From Snodgrassella gandavensis (GTDB lineage: Bacteria; Pseudomonadota; Gammaproteobacteria; Burkholderiales; Neisseriaceae), in the NCBI RefSeq assembly GCF_914768025.1, contig NZ_CAJZCE010000006.1, positions 1-64,000 of the forward strand: a stretch of 64,000 nt of DNA. The letters run 5' to 3'. Position 1 is the stretch's first letter; every line of letters starts with the position of its first letter. Made by a program: the position numbers and the translations under genes. The notes beneath the pieces were generated by a model. That model saw only the letters and a program-made list of their open reading frames with translations. It was not told the DNA's origin and made no database searches. Shown here in pieces: positions 38,667 to 48,212 of the stretch.

Positions 38667-39100
38667 GCTACCAGTTTGATTGATAATTTATCCACAGCTT
38701 TATCCACAGATAAGCAACAAAATAAACAGCACCATCTACGCTATATCCATTGTTTTATAAGGGATTAAGCATACATGCTGAATTTTATTCAGCCAAACAC
38801 ATTAAATTTGTCCACAATAAATTATCCATTGTGCCAAACCATTCACATCGCTCCTGTACCACTCGGGTAGAGGAGCGATAATTTATTTCCCAAGCGATAT
38901 CGGGCTAGCCCATCAGTAGATTGCAGCTTAAATAGCTTTGCTATTTCATACCAGCCACATTCTGCGTATTTAGCAAACTTTAAACAGTCCAAACTTCGAC
39001 TTACCCTTTTCCTCAACAATAAAGCGACAAACCATCCTCTGTGGCCAGCACCATCAAGCTTGAGCATTAAACTGCTTATGTCTTTTTGTGCATAACAAAA
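38667..39100. other. Intergenic with three DnaA-box-like sites
   Basis: The region between the convergent HIT and dnaJ genes holds two perfect TTATCCACA boxes (38688-38696 and 38700-38708, same orientation, 12 bp apart) and one TTGTCCACA (38808-38816). A 74-residue minus ORF (38843-39067) lacks a ribosome site or family and is not called. Nothing else is evident. Confidence 0.55.
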
Positions 39101-39128
39101 TCCCGCTGATTATCTACAATCAGCGGGA
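39097..39128 (-). terminator. Terminator of dnaJ
   Basis: TCCCGCTGATT (39101-39111) pairs perfectly with AATCAGCGGGA (39118-39128). On minus the hairpin is followed by TTTTGTT. It lies 75 bp past the dnaJ stop. Confidence 0.85.
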
Positions 39129-39202
39129 CTTACACCGCATCACCAGCATTAATAATTCACATATCAGGAATAAACACACCTGAACTATTGTGTTTTAATT
39201 GC

Positions 39203-40312
39203 TTATTCAAACAGGTCGCGCAGCTTATCCATGAAAGATTTCTGGCGCGGCGTTTGCGACCGATCCATACCAGTAGAGATTTTCTCAAACTCTTCCAGCA
39301 GTTCGCGCTGACGCTCGGTCAGATTCACCGGAGTTTCCACCACAATGTGACAATATAAATCGCCTACCGCAGCCGAACGCACGGATTTAATTCCTTTACC
39401 CCGCACGCGCATGCGGCGGCCGGTCTGCGTTTCTTTCGGAATATTCAGTTTTACCTTACCATCCAGCGTTGGCACTTCAACCTCACCGCCAAGTGCTGCT
39501 GTGGTAAAGCTGATGGGCAATTCACAGTGCAAATCCATGCCGTCACGCTCAAATACCTGATGCGGACGTACATTCACCATCACATACAAATCACCGGCCG
39601 GTGCACCATGCTTACCCGGCTCACCTTCACCACTCAGCCGGATACGCTGGCCATCATCAATGCCGGCCGGAATGGAAACCTCAACTGTCTTGCGTGTTTT
39701 TACCAGCCCTTCGCCGTGGCATTTAACACACGGGTCTTTAATCTGCTTGCCACTGCCGCGACAGGTAGGACAGGTTTGCTGCAACTGGAAAATGGCCTGC
39801 CGTACATGCACCACCCCGCTACCGCCACACATGCTACAGGTAGTAGCAGAAGTACCTGCCTTGGCACCACTGCCATGACAGACATCACATTCTTCATGCG
39901 TAGGAATAGTGATTTTTTTCTTGATACCGCGAGCCGCTTCTTCCAGACTGATTTCCACATGATACTGTAAATCAGCCCCCTGATGATTCTGCTGCCGTCC
40001 GCCAGCACTGCCACCAAACATCTGGCTGAAAATATCGCCAAAATCAAAACCGCCGGAAAAACCACCGCCACCAGCACCCATATTGCCATCTACGCCGGCG
40101 TGGCCAAACTGATCATACGCAGCACGTTTTTGCGCATCAGACAATACTTCATAAGCACGCTGTATTTCCTTGAATTTCTCTTCAGCGCCCTTATCGCCCT
40201 GATTACGGTCGGGATGGTATTTCATGGCCAGCTTACGATAAGCTTTTTTGATTTCCTCATCCCCTGCAGTACGGGTTACACCCAGCACTTCATAAAAATC
40301 TACTTCAGTCAT
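39203..40312 (-). CDS. dnaJ: Chaperone protein DnaJ
   Basis: DnaJ delivers unfolded clients to DnaK and stimulates its ATPase. The 369-residue protein has the J domain ([10 protein letters not shown] to [10 protein letters not shown] with HPD), a Gly/Phe-rich linker ([14 protein letters not shown]), four CxxCxGxG zinc repeats ([32 protein letters not shown]) and the C-terminal substrate domain. The true start is ATG 40312 ([11 protein letters not shown]); a longer frame to 40399 adds unrelated residues. dnaK and grpE are not adjacent, so dnaJ stands alone here. Confidence 0.96.
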   Translation of the reverse strand: MTEVDFYEVLGVTRTAGDEEIKKAYRKLAMKYHPDRNQGDKGAEEKFKEIQRAYEVLSDAQKRAAYDQFGHAGVDGNMGAGGGGFSGGFDFGDIFSQMFGGSAGGRQQNHQGADLQYHVEISLEEAARGIKKKITIPTHEECDVCHGSGAKAGTSATTCSMCGGSGVVHVRQAIFQLQQTCPTCRGSGKQIKDPCVKCHGEGLVKTRKTVEVSIPAGIDDGQRIRLSGEGEPGKHGAPAGDLYVMVNVRPHQVFERDGMDLHCELPISFTTAALGGEVEVPTLDGKVKLNIPKETQTGRRMRVRGKGIKSVRSAAVGDLYCHIVVETPVNLTERQRELLEEFEKISTGMDRSQTPRQKSFMDKLRDLFE

Positions 40313-40604
40313 AATTTTATTCCAAATGTTTGCAGGCAACCTGTTCCTGTACAGCAGGCTGCCTGAAAAGCAAAACCGGATAATAGAAATGCAACCCATA
40401 TATGGGCTGCATGTATAAAAACAAGGTTTTAAGCGAAACTTATTTCTAAATGTAGCAACACGGGCAATCGGCCAACTTACTTATACACAGACAAACAACA
40501 CAAAGGATACAACAGGATATTTATCCGGCCAGCAAAACAACGCATCAAATTCTGACCAGCCAGCCGCCAATCATAAAATCTTGCTTAATAATTCACCCAC
40601 ACAA
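40313..40604. other. Intergenic upstream of dnaJ
   Basis: About 290 bp between the RNB nuclease stop and dnaJ, both on minus. It contains an imperfect hairpin (CAGGCA/TGCCTG, about 40333-40365) that overlaps the uptake-like 12-mer. It should hold the dnaJ promoter; no heat-shock promoter was identified. Confidence 0.4.
40356..40367 (+). repeat. DNA-uptake-sequence-like 12-mer
   Basis: AGGCTGCCTGAA is identical to what I recall as the Simonsiella-type dialect of the Neisseriaceae DNA uptake sequence. It lies upstream of dnaJ. A near copy (11 of 12, reverse) is at about 56173-56184 by lpxC. Only these two were noticed in the window. Confidence 0.4.
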
Positions 40605-42479
40605 TCAGACACCGGCAACCGGCACCAGAACATTGACATAGTTGAGTCCGACATTTACCTGCTCCAGATCAATTCCAGTTATCGCTACCTTCATCTGGCA
40701 TTTGGGCAGAGCATCAATTGGCACGCCAGTGACACGGCTAACCAGAGGCAGCCCCTCAATGCGAACCAAATCATCACGTATTAACTGGGCAGTCAGTTCC
40801 TGCAATTGTTCCTGCTGGATATATATCAGGCTCCAGTACGCTTCCATATGACGCTGGAAATCATTATAAGCAGCATAAGCCGATTCAAAATCGCGCAGCA
40901 CCGCAAACAGCATGGCATCCTGTGGTTCAAAGCGGGATGGGGCGTCCGGATCAAGTAAACTGATTAATTGCTTCTGATTAATATAATCAGTAGCACGCCG
41001 TAATGGGGAAGTAAACCAGGCATAATGTTTCAGCCCCAAACCAATATGTGGCTCAGACTGGGTACTCATACGCACCCTGCCAGTTGGCTGCACCCGGAAC
41101 AGACCAGCCATACCCGCCTCATCCAGCATGCGCGCCCAAGTACTGTTGGCAAAAATCATCAGTTCACTGACCAGCGTATCAATCGGGGCACCACGTTCCC
41201 GTACACTGATGCGTACTTTATTCTCGGTTTCCAGCTTAATCCCGTAATCGTATTGAGGTAAACGTTCCGGGTCATATTTACCCCGTGCCTGCATTCTGGC
41301 TATGGCAAAATCATACAACCAGTTCATTTCATGCTGATGAGCAAAAACTTCGGTATCACCGCGCGTGTGCTGGGGCTGAAATGCCTGCTCAATATTTTCA
41401 ATGCGTAAATTACAGTCTATATAAACCGATTCAATCCGCGATTCACACTGCACAATCTCAAACTGCGGATTAACTTCAGCATACAGACTGACTGCCGGCC
41501 GTGCAGCTCCTTCATCTAGACTGAAAGCAGCTATCCAATTATCCGGCAGCATCGTGATTTTGCCACCGGGATAATATACCGTACTCTGGCGTTCAAATAT
41601 CAGTTTTTCCAGCGGAGATTCAGCAGTAATGGCCAGAGCAGGAGCGGCAATATGAATACCAACCAGTTTGTTACCATTGGGCAAATCACGCACGCTAAAC
41701 GCATCATCCACCTCATTGGTGTCAATATCATCAATAGAAAATGCCTGCACTGCTGTATCAGCAGCAGACAGGTTGTGGATAATCGGCACAGCATAATCGC
41801 CACAGTCCACACCCTTAGGAAACTGGGTCAGTAAAAAACCATCAAGAAAATACTCAGGCAGGGGCGGCACAGCGCCAACACTCTGGAGCAGGGCAAAGCG
41901 TGATGTTTTTTTCTGTTCAGCAGCTTTTATCACCGCCTTGTAACTCTGGCTCTGTTTGTCTGGCGCATGCAGAATCATCTTAGCATCAGCAGCAATGGCG
42001 GCAGGCAGACTGCCAGCCAGCAACTCCTGTATCCAGCTATTCATTTGCGCTTCCTGCTGTTTGCGCCGTTCAATCGCCGCCAGAGCCTGCTGTAAGGTCT
42101 CTGCCGGTGCAGCCTTAAATACCCCTTTATTTTTCTTGTAAAAATACATAGGTGCTGCATACAGAGCCATTAATGTGGCTGCCAGCTCAACATTCCCGCT
42201 GTTGCTGCCAAAATATTCCGTAGCTGCACTGGCTGCGGTAAATTCAGCCTCACTACCCACCGCTTCCCACAGTAGGCTGATATCAATACCGGCGGCAGCA
42301 TCGGCGGCCTGCTGTAAAAACTGCGCAGCATCGCTATCAAATGCCAGAAACACATGATTGGCCTTGATTTTTGCCCGTTTACCGTGCTGCGTATTAACCA
42401 GAAAAGTAGCATCATTTTCCTGTACCACCTCCGCTACTTTAAACTGACCTGACTCCTCATAAAAAATATGTTTACCCAT
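40605..42479 (-). CDS. RNB-domain exoribonuclease (RNase II family)
   Basis: The 624-residue protein has a short N-terminal beta-barrel-like part (residues 1-50), a helical region of about 200 residues, and the RNB catalytic domain: IDDIDTNEVDDAFSV carries the acidic cluster that binds Mg2+, and HYAWFTSPLRRATDYINQKQL is the conserved later motif. A short C-terminal domain in place of a full S1 domain ends NVGLNYVNVLVPV. It would degrade single-stranded RNA 3' to 5'. It is neither a typical RNase R nor an E. coli-like Rnb, so no symbol is assigned. Confidence 0.9.
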   Translation of the reverse strand: MGKHIFYEESGQFKVAEVVQENDATFLVNTQHGKRAKIKANHVFLAFDSDAAQFLQQAADAAAGIDISLLWEAVGSEAEFTAASAATEYFGSNSGNVELAATLMALYAAPMYFYKKNKGVFKAAPAETLQQALAAIERRKQQEAQMNSWIQELLAGSLPAAIAADAKMILHAPDKQSQSYKAVIKAAEQKKTSRFALLQSVGAVPPLPEYFLDGFLLTQFPKGVDCGDYAVPIIHNLSAADTAVQAFSIDDIDTNEVDDAFSVRDLPNGNKLVGIHIAAPALAITAESPLEKLIFERQSTVYYPGGKITMLPDNWIAAFSLDEGAARPAVSLYAEVNPQFEIVQCESRIESVYIDCNLRIENIEQAFQPQHTRGDTEVFAHQHEMNWLYDFAIARMQARGKYDPERLPQYDYGIKLETENKVRISVRERGAPIDTLVSELMIFANSTWARMLDEAGMAGLFRVQPTGRVRMSTQSEPHIGLGLKHYAWFTSPLRRATDYINQKQLISLLDPDAPSRFEPQDAMLFAVLRDFESAYAAYNDFQRHMEAYWSLIYIQQEQLQELTAQLIRDDLVRIEGLPLVSRVTGVPIDALPKCQMKVAITGIDLEQVNVGLNYVNVLVPVAGV

Positions 42480-43408
42480 AACGCCTACTTAAACCAAAGA
42501 AACTACCCAAGTAACCTGTAAAAAAGATTGAAAAACCACCCATTATTTCGATAATAAACAAATTTACAGCATTTCAAATTTTACACTGGAACTACCATTG
42601 TGCATCCATACAGCCATGCCAGTACAAATAGTTCACCATTACTTCCCCTCTGGTTTTCCTGTTCTCCATATATCAAGTATTAAAACATACACATTAAATA
42701 ATTCCATGTTTTAATTTTTTAATAAAACTATCACTCAAAGTTAGCACAATATAATTATGCTTTAAACAATATTATGCTTTAAAACCAGATAAATAAACAG
42801 TAAAAACTCTTCTTATCTGATACTATTCATAATAGTAAACAAAAATTTATACAATGCCAAACAAATAATCAACCAAACATCATCAATAAAATGACTACGT
42901 ACACAAGCAGATATGCCCGCAATCCAGACCATCGGGCTAAATTTATGCTTTTAACATAATTCGTAAAAACCAAATTTTACCCGCTTTTATCGATCAGGCC
43001 TGATGATAGTTCTACCAGCATCAGATCCGCAATCAGCATTTGAAAATTAATTACATTTAAATAAAATTCAATATTACAATAGTATTTATAACAAAACTAT
43101 TAATATTCAAAAAAACAAAATATTAATTAAGTAAAATAAATAACTTAAACAAATAAAGCTTTTAAAGAAAACATCTGTGTCAACTTAGTTATACACCCAA
43201 AAACCATTAACAAAAGTATCATTAGAATTCCTAATGTTTATACTCATTCATCTAGACACCAGCTCCATTTTCTCAGTAACAGTCTGATAACATACCAGCC
43301 AGCAGCTTACCAGAACCGGGAAGCTACCGTTTCATCTCACAGATATCCACAGCAACAGCAGCGACGCCAGTGTTACAATAGCCATCAATTCGCGTAAAGA
43401 GCCACGAT
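42480..43408. other. Long AT-rich intergenic region
   Basis: About 930 bp lie between the divergent RNB nuclease and xseB genes with no ORF of 60 codons. The region is strongly AT-rich (stretches such as 43040-43160), with one DnaA-like ATATCCACA at about 43345-43353. No tRNA, hairpin terminator or known RNA was recognised. Confidence 0.45.
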
Positions 43409-43636
43409 ATGAAGAAAATAACGCCCAAAAGCTATGAAGAAGCCATCCAGCAACTGGAAAAAATTACCGAATCCATGCAAAACAACGACTTGCCTTTAGA
43501 AGAATCACTGGCAGCCTATGAATATGGTCAGGAACTGGTGCAATACTGCCAGCAGAAACTGGCTGAAGTAGAACAAAAACTACAGCTACTGGATCACGGT
43601 GAATTAAAGGAGCTGAAACTTGAAGCAGAGGAGTGA
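43409..43636 (+). CDS. xseB: Exodeoxyribonuclease VII small subunit
   Basis: XseB with XseA degrades single-stranded DNA from both ends. The 75-residue protein shows the family pattern [35 protein letters not shown] and a C-terminal helix with [21 protein letters not shown] precedes ATG 43409. It overlaps ispA by 17 bp in another frame, an arrangement (xseB-ispA) common in proteobacteria where dxs often follows. xseA is not here. Confidence 0.95.
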   Translation: MKKITPKSYEEAIQQLEKITESMQNNDLPLEESLAAYEYGQELVQYCQQKLAEVEQKLQLLDHGELKELKLEAEE

Positions 43637-44516
43637 TTTTACCGGCTGGCAGAAACAGGCACAAACACACACCGAACAAACCTTAACCCGGCTATTACCA
43701 CCAGCCACACAGCTTCCCGCCCCACTGATTGAAGCCATGCGCTATGCCACACTGGATGGCGGCAAACGTTTGCGCCCGATGCTGGTACTGGCTGCGGCCG
43801 AGCTGGGCACTGCCACTACAGAAGCAGTGGATTATGCTCTAGCCGCAGTCGAATGCATTCATATTTATTCGCTCGTGCACGACGACATGCCGGAAATGGA
43901 TAACGACAGCCTGCGTCACGGCAAAGCGGCCTGCCACATACAATACACACCGGCAACAGCCTTACTGGTTGGCGACGCCCTGCAAAGCATGGCTTTCAGC
44001 CTGCTGAGCCGGCCAACCAGTCTCGAAGCCACACGCCAGCTACGCATGATACAGACACTGGCACAGGCCGCTGGCTGTACTGGCATGGCTGGCGGACAGG
44101 CCATTGATCTGGCTCATGTGGGTCTCAGCCTGAACCAAACCGAACTTGAGCACATGCACCAGTTGAAAACCAGTGCCCTGATTCGGGCAGCCGTCACACT
44201 GGGCGGTCTTTGCTGTCAGGACATCGACCAGCAGGCACTGACAGCACTCGACAGCTATGCCACCCATCTGGGGCTGGCCTTTCAGGTTATTGATGATGTA
44301 CTGGATTATGAGCAGGATAGTGACATCTTGGGCAAAACCGCCGGTAAAGACGCTCAGGCCAACAAACCCACCTACGTTAGCCTGATGGGACTGGCTACAG
44401 CACGCCAGTATGCCGAAAATCTGGTACAAAAAGCCATTGATGCGCTGGCTGATTTTGACCAGCGTGCAACTCATCTGCGCGCGCTCGCCCAATTTGTTGT
44501 TGCCCGCAATCATTAA
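43620..44516 (+). CDS. ispA: Farnesyl diphosphate synthase
   Basis: IspA condenses IPP with DMAPP and GPP to farnesyl diphosphate for quinones and undecaprenyl carriers. The 298-residue protein has both Asp-rich motifs: [10 protein letters not shown] (first, DDxxxxD form, about residue 88) and [13 protein letters not shown] (second, about 222), with GGKRLRPML for IPP binding. It starts at TTG 43620; GGAG lies 7 bases upstream within xseB, and no ATG occurs before MRYATLDGG, so TTG is the only sound start. It is translationally coupled to xseB. Confidence 0.94.
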   Translation: MKQRSDFTGWQKQAQTHTEQTLTRLLPPATQLPAPLIEAMRYATLDGGKRLRPMLVLAAAELGTATTEAVDYALAAVECIHIYSLVHDDMPEMDNDSLRHGKAACHIQYTPATALLVGDALQSMAFSLLSRPTSLEATRQLRMIQTLAQAAGCTGMAGGQAIDLAHVGLSLNQTELEHMHQLKTSALIRAAVTLGGLCCQDIDQQALTALDSYATHLGLAFQVIDDVLDYEQDSDILGKTAGKDAQANKPTYVSLMGLATARQYAENLVQKAIDALADFDQRATHLRALAQFVVARNH

Positions 44517-44576
44517 AGTCGCACCCTGCGTGACATGAACAACCATAGCAGTAGCAATGCCCATTCTGCTGTTGCA

Positions 44577-44612
44577 GCTACCGGCACAGATATTCAGCTA
44601 TCAGCCGGTAGC
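44577..44612. terminator. Hairpin between convergent ispA and tsaC
   Basis: GCTACCGGC (44577-44585) pairs perfectly with GCCGGTAGC (44604-44612). No T-tract follows on either side, so its role as terminator for either gene is uncertain. Confidence 0.4.
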
Positions 44613-44620
44613 CGGAATAA

Positions 44621-45190
44621 CTAACGCAGCCGCTTACCAGATACCCAGTCAATAATCTGGCTGGGTTGTTTGCGCCCGCCAGTGCGCCCACCCACAATCA
44701 TCACCTGACGTCCAAACTGGCGTCTGACTTCTCGTTCTGTACCACAGGCTTTTTTGCCGGCTCGATTACATGAAGTCGACACCAGCGCCGTACCGACAGC
44801 GCGGCACAAAAAGCGCGCAGTGGCCAGATCAGGAATGCGTACCGCCAGCGTTTGCCGGCCACGCCCGCGCAACACTGGCAACACCCGCTGCCGTACCGGT
44901 AACAGCAAGGTTTTAGGAGCCGGCCACTGCTGACTGATGGCCGCCACGTCGGTGGCAGACAATGGTGCCAGCAAAGGTTGCAGTTGCGCCAAATCAGCAG
45001 CAATAACAATCAGACCTTTATGTTGCGGCCGTTTCTTCAGCGCAATCAGCTTACGCAGCGCCAGCGCATAATCGGGCAGGCAACCAAGTCCATAACTGCC
45101 TTCCGCCGGATAGGCAATCAGACCGCCACGATACAGATGGGCGCGCAGACGATGTAAAAACCGGCCGGCCGGCCGGACAGGATGGCGCAT
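44621..45190 (-). CDS. tsaC: Threonylcarbamoyl-AMP synthase
   Basis: TsaC makes threonylcarbamoyl-AMP from threonine, bicarbonate and ATP for the t6A37 modification of ANN-decoding tRNAs. The 189-residue protein has the Sua5/YciO/YrdC core: RGGLIAYPAEGSYGLGCLPD, LKKRPQHKGLIVIAAD, RIPDLATARFLC and the ending TSCNRAGKKACGTEREVRRQFG. Start ATG 45190. Interestingly trmO, which later methylates t6A, is also in the window (57394-58113). Its N-terminus is rich in Arg. Confidence 0.93.
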   Translation of the reverse strand: MRHPVRPAGRFLHRLRAHLYRGGLIAYPAEGSYGLGCLPDYALALRKLIALKKRPQHKGLIVIAADLAQLQPLLAPLSATDVAAISQQWPAPKTLLLPVRQRVLPVLRGRGRQTLAVRIPDLATARFLCRAVGTALVSTSCNRAGKKACGTEREVRRQFGRQVMIVGGRTGGRKQPSQIIDWVSGKRLR

Positions 45191-45289
45191 AAATATTCAG
45201 AGAAATAAACCAAACTATTATAATAGCAGTGCAGAATCAACCAGACTACTCATGCCCCCAGATACTGCATTCAATCGCCAGAGGCTACC

Positions 45290-46063
45290 ATGATTACTGA
45301 TGAACAACTATTGCGTTACAGCCGTCATATTTTACTGGATAAACTGGATATTGCCGGACAGGAAGCCATTCTTACCGCACGGGCACTGGTGATTGGTGCC
45401 GGCGGTCTGGCACATCCGGCACTCACGTATCTGGTGTCCAGCGGAGTAGGGCACATCACCGTTGTGGATAACGACAGCATCGAAATCAGCAATTTACAAC
45501 GCCAGTATTGGTTTAATGATCGGGATATTGGTGAGGCAAAAGCCCGTGTATTGTGCCAGCAGCTACAGGCACATCACCCGCAGGCTCAATTACAGCCAGT
45601 TGTGGCCAGAGCAGATGCCAGCCTGTTACAACAACTGGTGCAACATGCCGACATTATTCTGGATTGTACCGACAACTTTGCCAGCCGCCGGCTGATTAAT
45701 CAGGCCTGCTTTAATGCGCGCAAACCACTGGTTTCAGCCTCAGCCTTAGTATTTGCCGGCCAATTGGCCGTATATGATTTCCGTGACGGCCATGGCCCCT
45801 GTTATCAGTGTCTGTTTGAAGAAGAAATGAATGATGAAGGCGCCAGTTGTGCCAAAAACGGCGTTTTTGCTCCGTTACTGGGCATAATGGGCGCAGCACA
45901 GGCAAGCGAAGCATTGCAGGTAATCGCTGGTATTCATCCTCTCGGCTGCTGGTTACACTGTTTTGACGCTCATCGCTTTCAGTGGCAACGTTTGCAGCTA
46001 GCGGCCAATCCGGACTGCCCAGTATGTGGACAAACAGCCTTATCCACAAAACCCTGTGGATAA
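45290..46063 (+). CDS. moeB: MoeB/ThiF-family adenylyltransferase
   Basis: The protein adenylates the C-terminal glycine of a sulphur-carrier protein, MoaD in molybdopterin synthesis or ThiS in thiamine synthesis. The 257-residue product has the Rossmann ATP site VIGAGGLAHPALTYL, then NLQRQYWFNDRDIGEAKA, DCTDNFASR and two zinc-type Cys pairs, CYQC and CPVC. The glycine loop reads GAGGLAHP where GLG(S/C)P is usual. No ThiS, MoaD or other partner is adjacent, so moeB versus thiF is chosen from similarity only. AGAGG precedes ATG 45290. Its 3' end contains DnaA-box-like repeats. Confidence 0.8.
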   Translation: MITDEQLLRYSRHILLDKLDIAGQEAILTARALVIGAGGLAHPALTYLVSSGVGHITVVDNDSIEISNLQRQYWFNDRDIGEAKARVLCQQLQAHHPQAQLQPVVARADASLLQQLVQHADIILDCTDNFASRRLINQACFNARKPLVSASALVFAGQLAVYDFRDGHGPCYQCLFEEEMNDEGASCAKNGVFAPLLGIMGAAQASEALQVIAGIHPLGCWLHCFDAHRFQWQRLQLAANPDCPVCGQTALSTKPCG

Positions 46064-46075
46064 AGCTGTGGATAT
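46025..46075. promoter_or_regulatory. Cluster of four DnaA-box-like sites
   Basis: TGTGGACAA (46025-46033, one mismatch), TTATCCACA (46040-46048, perfect), TGTGGATAA (46055-46063, perfect, opposite) and TGTGGATAT (46067-46075, one mismatch) lie in 51 bp across the moeB stop. The two perfect boxes form an inverted repeat with a 6-base loop, so a terminator role for moeB or the convergent MFS gene is an alternative. Confidence 0.5.
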
Positions 46076-46086
46076 CTGTATTATTT

Positions 46087-47286
46087 CTAAAAATCAGACA
46101 GCTTACGATCCTGACCGGCTTTCCAGCCGGATACAGTAATCACCAGTGCGGCAAACAGCATTAACCATAATGCAGGAAACCAAGAATGCATCATATCGTG
46201 CAAAGCACCCATTAATACCGGCCCCACCGACGCAAACAGATAACCACAGGTTTGTGCCATTCCGGATAACAGTACTCCCTCAGTAACACTACCGCTGCGC
46301 AGACTGAAAAACATCATACTCAGACAGAAAGCCCCACTGATTCCCAGCCCCAGCAGCAGTACCGCTGGTAAATAGCAACTGCGCCACGGCGACATCAGCA
46401 ATAATACCGACAATATCAACGCCACCCCGCACATCGCACCAATCCAGTGCTGCTGTTTTAATCTGGCTGCATAAATCGGTATCAGCAAATTAGTTGGTAC
46501 CATCACCAACTGCATCAATCCAAGCCAGCCACCGGCTTCTGTTGCAGACACCCCGGCTTTGGCCACAATCTGCGGCAGCCAGCTAACCGTTGAATAAAAT
46601 AGAAATGACTGAAACCCCATAAACAGAGTTACCTGCCAGGCCAGCGGATTACGCCACAGATGTATCGTTACCGGCCGCGAACGGACAGCCGCTCTGGGGA
46701 TGGCATTGGCGGCCTTAAATGGCAGCCACCAGATAACCATTGCCACCAGTGCCGGCAGCACCCAGATTACCAGCGCACCGCGCCAGCCCCACAGATTACC
46801 GTGAGCCAGTGGCGCGCTTAAAGCAGAGCCTGCCGCCCCGCCAATATTCATAACCAGTGCATATAATGCCGTAACCAGCCCCATTTTTAATGGAAAATAC
46901 TGTTTTACCATGCTGGGAATCAGCACATTCCCCACCGCAATGGCACAGCTAAGCAAAGCCGTACCGGTGAGCAGCAGAAACAGTCCCCCACCACAACGCA
47001 GCACCAGCCCCAGAGTTAAAACCCACAAAGCAAAAAATATCATTTGCTCCGCGCCCAGCCGCGCTGCCATTCTGGGGATAAAAATAGAAAACAGACCAAA
47101 TGTCAGCAACGGTACTGTAGTCAGCAGCCCGGCCAGCGTACTGCTAATCTGGAGCTGGAGTTGAATATTCTGCAACAAAGGCCCCACACCAGTCAGAGGC
47201 CCACGCAAAACCAAGGCCAGCGCCAGAATCGCCACAAAAAGACTTAGTAGATGCTGTGTTTTCGATACAGCCGAATCTGTTTTCAT
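46087..47286 (-). CDS. MFS transporter, CynX/NimT-like
   Basis: The 399-residue protein has 12 predicted hydrophobic segments and the look of the cyanate/nitroimidazole transporter group (CynX, NimT/YeaN): LALVLRGPLTGVGPLLQNIQ in the first helix, GLFSIFIPRMAARLGAEQ after helix 2, and ALIAVGNVLIPS-like segment (CAIAVGNVLIPSMVKQ) in helix 4. Substrate unknown; efflux or uptake of small anions or drugs is possible. GGTGAAG precedes ATG 47286. It is convergent with moeB and 56 bp downstream of a patatin gene on the same strand. Confidence 0.85.
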   Translation of the reverse strand: MKTDSAVSKTQHLLSLFVAILALALVLRGPLTGVGPLLQNIQLQLQISSTLAGLLTTVPLLTFGLFSIFIPRMAARLGAEQMIFFALWVLTLGLVLRCGGGLFLLLTGTALLSCAIAVGNVLIPSMVKQYFPLKMGLVTALYALVMNIGGAAGSALSAPLAHGNLWGWRGALVIWVLPALVAMVIWWLPFKAANAIPRAAVRSRPVTIHLWRNPLAWQVTLFMGFQSFLFYSTVSWLPQIVAKAGVSATEAGGWLGLMQLVMVPTNLLIPIYAARLKQQHWIGAMCGVALILSVLLLMSPWRSCYLPAVLLLGLGISGAFCLSMMFFSLRSGSVTEGVLLSGMAQTCGYLFASVGPVLMGALHDMMHSWFPALWLMLFAALVITVSGWKAGQDRKLSDF

Positions 47287-47342
47287 TACTTCACCAAATT
47301 ACCGTTACCCTTAATCCTACCGATTAAGACTGAAGAAACCAT

Positions 47343-48212
47343 TTAATTTTGCGGCCATTGCTGCAATAAGGCACGGCCGCATTCCAGACCCGCTGCATAA
47401 CTATAACGTAAACGACCGGCATCGCGACACAGGCGTCCGGCCATTTTGCTATCATTTGGGGGATTAATTTCAATAATATAGCGACAGTTTTCAGGCTGCC
47501 GCATCCATGCCAGCGTAGCATTATAATGTTTTACCCGCTGCCGTAACGCCTGTGCAAATCCACCGGCAGGTAAGCGCCGTGCCAGCAAAGCATCACTCAG
47601 GCCACCGTTCTTAATATAATCATACGTACGGGTGCGAATAACCACCACACGGCCGATATTCGGCTGCGACAGCGCCCACTGTACCGGTAAGGCATCTGCC
47701 ACGCCGCCGTCAAAATAACTTTCACTACCGATTTGTACTGGCTTGCGGATAATAAAAGGAATTGAGCTGGAAGCACGCAACACGTCCAGAAAAGATTCGG
47801 GTTGGGCAACAGCATATTGTGGCCGACCACTAACTGCATTACTCAGTACAATGCGGAAATCACGCTGCTGTGCAAACATGCGCTCACAATCCAGCGGATT
47901 TTCCTGCTGTACAACCCGCCATAACCAGTCGATATCCATCAGATCACCACCGCGGATAAAGCGTGACCAGCGAATAAATTCCGGCCGGCACGACTGATCC
48001 AGCAGAACAGCCAGATTGCGCCCCTCTTGTCCGGCCAGATAGCTGGCAATGGTACTGGCTCCGGAAGACACCCCAACCAGCAAAGTAAATGGATTAAATT
48101 CTGCCTGCAAAAAAGCATCAGTAACCCCGCTACTGAATGCAGCGCGCATCCCTCCGCCTTCCACAACCAGCGCAGTCTGCGTTCTGGCTGGTTCCTGCTC
48201 AGTATCAGGCAT
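47343..48212 (-). CDS. Patatin-like phospholipase (YjjU-like)
   Basis: The 289-residue protein has the patatin elements EGGGMRAAFSSGVTDAFL (oxyanion hole), GVSSGAST (nucleophile Ser, about residue 50) and the catalytic Asp in YFDGGVADALPV. It has no signal peptide, unlike the window's other patatin (26106-26996), so it is probably cytoplasmic, near the YjjU group. The extra cysteines (SCRPEF, CERMF, CRYIIE) are of unknown meaning. It stands upstream of the MFS gene, 56 bp apart, and the two may be cotranscribed. Confidence 0.88.
   Translation of the reverse strand: MPDTEQEPARTQTALVVEGGGMRAAFSSGVTDAFLQAEFNPFTLLVGVSSGASTIASYLAGQEGRNLAVLLDQSCRPEFIRWSRFIRGGDLMDIDWLWRVVQQENPLDCERMFAQQRDFRIVLSNAVSGRPQYAVAQPESFLDVLRASSSIPFIIRKPVQIGSESYFDGGVADALPVQWALSQPNIGRVVVIRTRTYDYIKNGGLSDALLARRLPAGGFAQALRQRVKHYNATLAWMRQPENCRYIIEINPPNDSKMAGRLCRDAGRLRYSYAAGLECGRALLQQWPQN

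Noticed and set aside
38843-39067. Minus ORF of 74 residues
   Set aside because: No ribosome site or family; it lies in an intergenic gap near the dnaJ terminator and may be a relic.
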